DNA of 62,915 bases from Gemmatimonadetes bacterium 13_2_20CM_2_65_7 (GTDB lineage: Bacteria > Gemmatimonadota > Gemmatimonadetes > Gemmatimonadales > GWC2-71-9). The stretch covers positions 23,327-86,241 of the forward strand of contig MNDR01000101.1 of the NCBI GenBank assembly GCA_001915025.1. The letters are read 5' to 3'. The position numbers and the translations under genes were made by a program. Numbering within the stretch: position 1 is the first letter of the stretch; every line of letters begins with the position of its first letter. Below are positions 61,935-62,915 of the stretch, piece after piece. A model generated the notes under the pieces. The model worked only from the letters and a program-made list of their open reading frames with translations, made no database searches and was not told the origin of the DNA.

Positions 61935-62915
61935 CCTTCGAGACATGGACGTGCACGTGCGGGTGTACGTGCACGTGGATACCGTTGTCGCCGTCGTCGT
62001 TGTCGTTCAGTTGTCGCAAGGCCCAAGTCGCCGCGTGGCGGACCGCTCCCGACTCGTCGCGTTGCGCCGCCGTCAATCCTTCCCGCGCCCGCGGACTCTG
62101 GATCTCGCCTAAGGCCCACGCGGCTGTCGCGCGCACATCGCTGTCGCTGTCCTTGAGCGCCGTCACGAGGGGCGTGACCGCACGCTCGTCCTGAATCTCG
62201 CCCAGCGCCCATGCCGCCACGGTGCGGACTTCGGGATCTGCGTCCTTGAGGGCGGCTGCGGCGGGCTCGACGCCACTGCCGTCCTGAATTTCGCCGAGCG
62301 CCCACAGCGCGGTCTTGCGAACATCCGCCGACTGGTCGCGGAGCAATGCTTCGAGCGCGGCGATGCCTTGCCCACTTTGGATCTCGCCGAGCGCCCACGC
62401 AGCGGCCTCGCGAACGCGCGGGTCCCGGTCCTTCGTGGTGTTGGCGAGCAGCGGGACGGCGGAAGCATCCTGGATCTCTCCGAGCGCCCAAACGGCCGTC
62501 AGCCGCACATCGGCGGCGGCATCGCTCAACGCCACGCTCAGCGGGTGAACCGCCTGCTTGTCCTGGATCTCGCCGAGTGCCCTCGCGGCGGTGCGCCGCA
62601 CCTCAGGCGACCGATCGCCTAACGCGCGCGCGAGCGTCTCAGTCGCCACTTTGTCCTGTATCTCACCAAGAGCCCATGCGGCTCGTACGCGCACGGCCAC
62701 GTCGTTATCGCTCTTGAGGGCGTCGCTCAACGGCCCGATCGCCCGCGAATCCTCCAGCTCACCAAGACCCAACGCGCCCGTCTCGCGCAAGTCAGGGCGG
62801 GAGTCGCGCAGTAATCCGAGAAACAGCTCGTACGACGCTGAACCACCGTGGTTCCCCAGCACACGGGCGGCGATGTTGCGCACGCAGCGGTTGTCGTCGC
62901 GGATCACCGCTCGAA
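61924..62915 (-). CDS. HEAT-repeat protein with histidine-rich tail (5' end outside window)
   Basis: At least 330 residues; the frame is open to the window edge, so the start is outside. Nearly all is a tandem array of 31-residue HEAT/PBS-lyase-type repeats (VRxxAAWALGEIQDxxAVxPLxxALKD). Nine or more repeats are visible. The tail alternates His and Val (GIHVHVHPHVHVHVSKVKP), which could bind zinc or another metal. A role as a protein-protein interaction scaffold is likely. The part outside may carry an enzymatic or membrane domain, such as an M56 peptidase seen with similar repeats in related bacteria (family knowledge, not visible here). It is convergent with glpD. Confidence 0.85.
   Translation of the reverse strand, partial: RAVIRDDNRCVRNIAARVLGNHGGSASYELFLGLLRDSRPDLRETGALGLGELEDSRAIGPLSDALKSDNDVAVRVRAAWALGEIQDKVATETLARALGDRSPEVRRTAARALGEIQDKQAVHPLSVALSDAAADVRLTAVWALGEIQDASAVPLLANTTKDRDPRVREAAAWALGEIQSGQGIAALEALLRDQSADVRKTALWALGEIQDGSGVEPAAAALKDADPEVRTVAAWALGEIQDERAVTPLVTALKDSDSDVRATAAWALGEIQSPRAREGLTAAQRDESGAVRHAATWALRQLNDNDDGDNGIHVHVHPHVHVHVSKVKP

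Noticed and set aside
1-62915. tRNA or rRNA genes and CRISPR arrays.
   Set aside because: No cloverleaf with GTTCGANTCC-type T-arm in an intergenic region, no rRNA motifs and no regularly spaced direct repeats apart from coding repeats.

Overview
This is about 63 kb of GC-rich bacterial chromosome with densely packed genes. It carries no phage, IS, CRISPR, tRNA or rRNA that I can see. The mix suggests a soil or sediment Gemmatimonadota-like organism; that is an inference from gene content, not proof. The pointers are two tandem OmpA proteins with thrombospondin-3 repeats, a long plant/cyanobacterial-type IspH, a Gly/Lys-type phosphofructokinase, many exported peptidases (S9, M14, M28, M1), a DUF4015 protein, and a Hanks-type kinase.

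Layout. 1-5.6 kb: end of a DnaE2-type polymerase, a coupled unknown gene, an exported TonB-C protein and msrA. 5.6-17.7 kb (minus strand): Lhr helicase, ispH, a Gfo/Idh oxidoreductase, a small lipoprotein, a thioesterase and a PAS-HTH regulator; then the operon SelW-like selenoprotein, pfkA, DEAH helicase. 17.8-31.1 kb (plus): chemoreceptor, IPT/Kelch-like lipoprotein, two OmpA-TSP3 proteins, S9 and M14 peptidases, DUF4015, a lipoprotein. 31.1-40.7 kb: permuted aconitase-family enzyme, M28 peptidase, an unknown gene, TrmB-like regulator with alpha/beta hydrolase, TetR regulator, lon. 40.9-50.4 kb: Ser/Thr kinase facing an M1 peptidase, fused 2-oxoacid dehydrogenase E1, MFS-spermidine synthase operon. 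50.4-62.9 kb: flavin reductase, amidohydrolase, DJ-1/PfpI, DUF1015 and MazG sharing a CATG start, then a tightly overlapped operon thiolase, FadB-type protein, proline dehydrogenase, unknown, rsgA. This operon is divergent from glpD. The window ends inside a HEAT-repeat protein.

Three signals stand out. (1) At 17480-17719 there is a 79-residue Rdx/SelW-like gene read through an in-frame TGA in a CxxU motif. A SECIS-like hairpin follows at 17651-17676. Ordinary ORF calling does not find it. (2) Three genes (DEAH helicase, IPT/Kelch-like lipoprotein, small lipoprotein) have no ATG/GTG/TTG in the place needed to encode their Walker A motif or signal peptide. Each has an AUC codon 7-9 nt after a GGAG, next to the stop of an upstream gene; a fourth, weaker case is the M28 peptidase. 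This suggests AUC initiation, possibly coupled. (3) Several short dispersed-repeat-like sequences sit in frame inside conserved genes (dnaE2, lhr, ispH, the M14 peptidase, the DUF1015 gene).

Metabolically the window links fatty-acid beta-oxidation, proline and glycerol-3-phosphate oxidation, branched-chain 2-oxoacid oxidation, glycolysis and isoprenoid synthesis. Extensive extracellular peptide degradation suggests a protein- and lipid-scavenging heterotroph.
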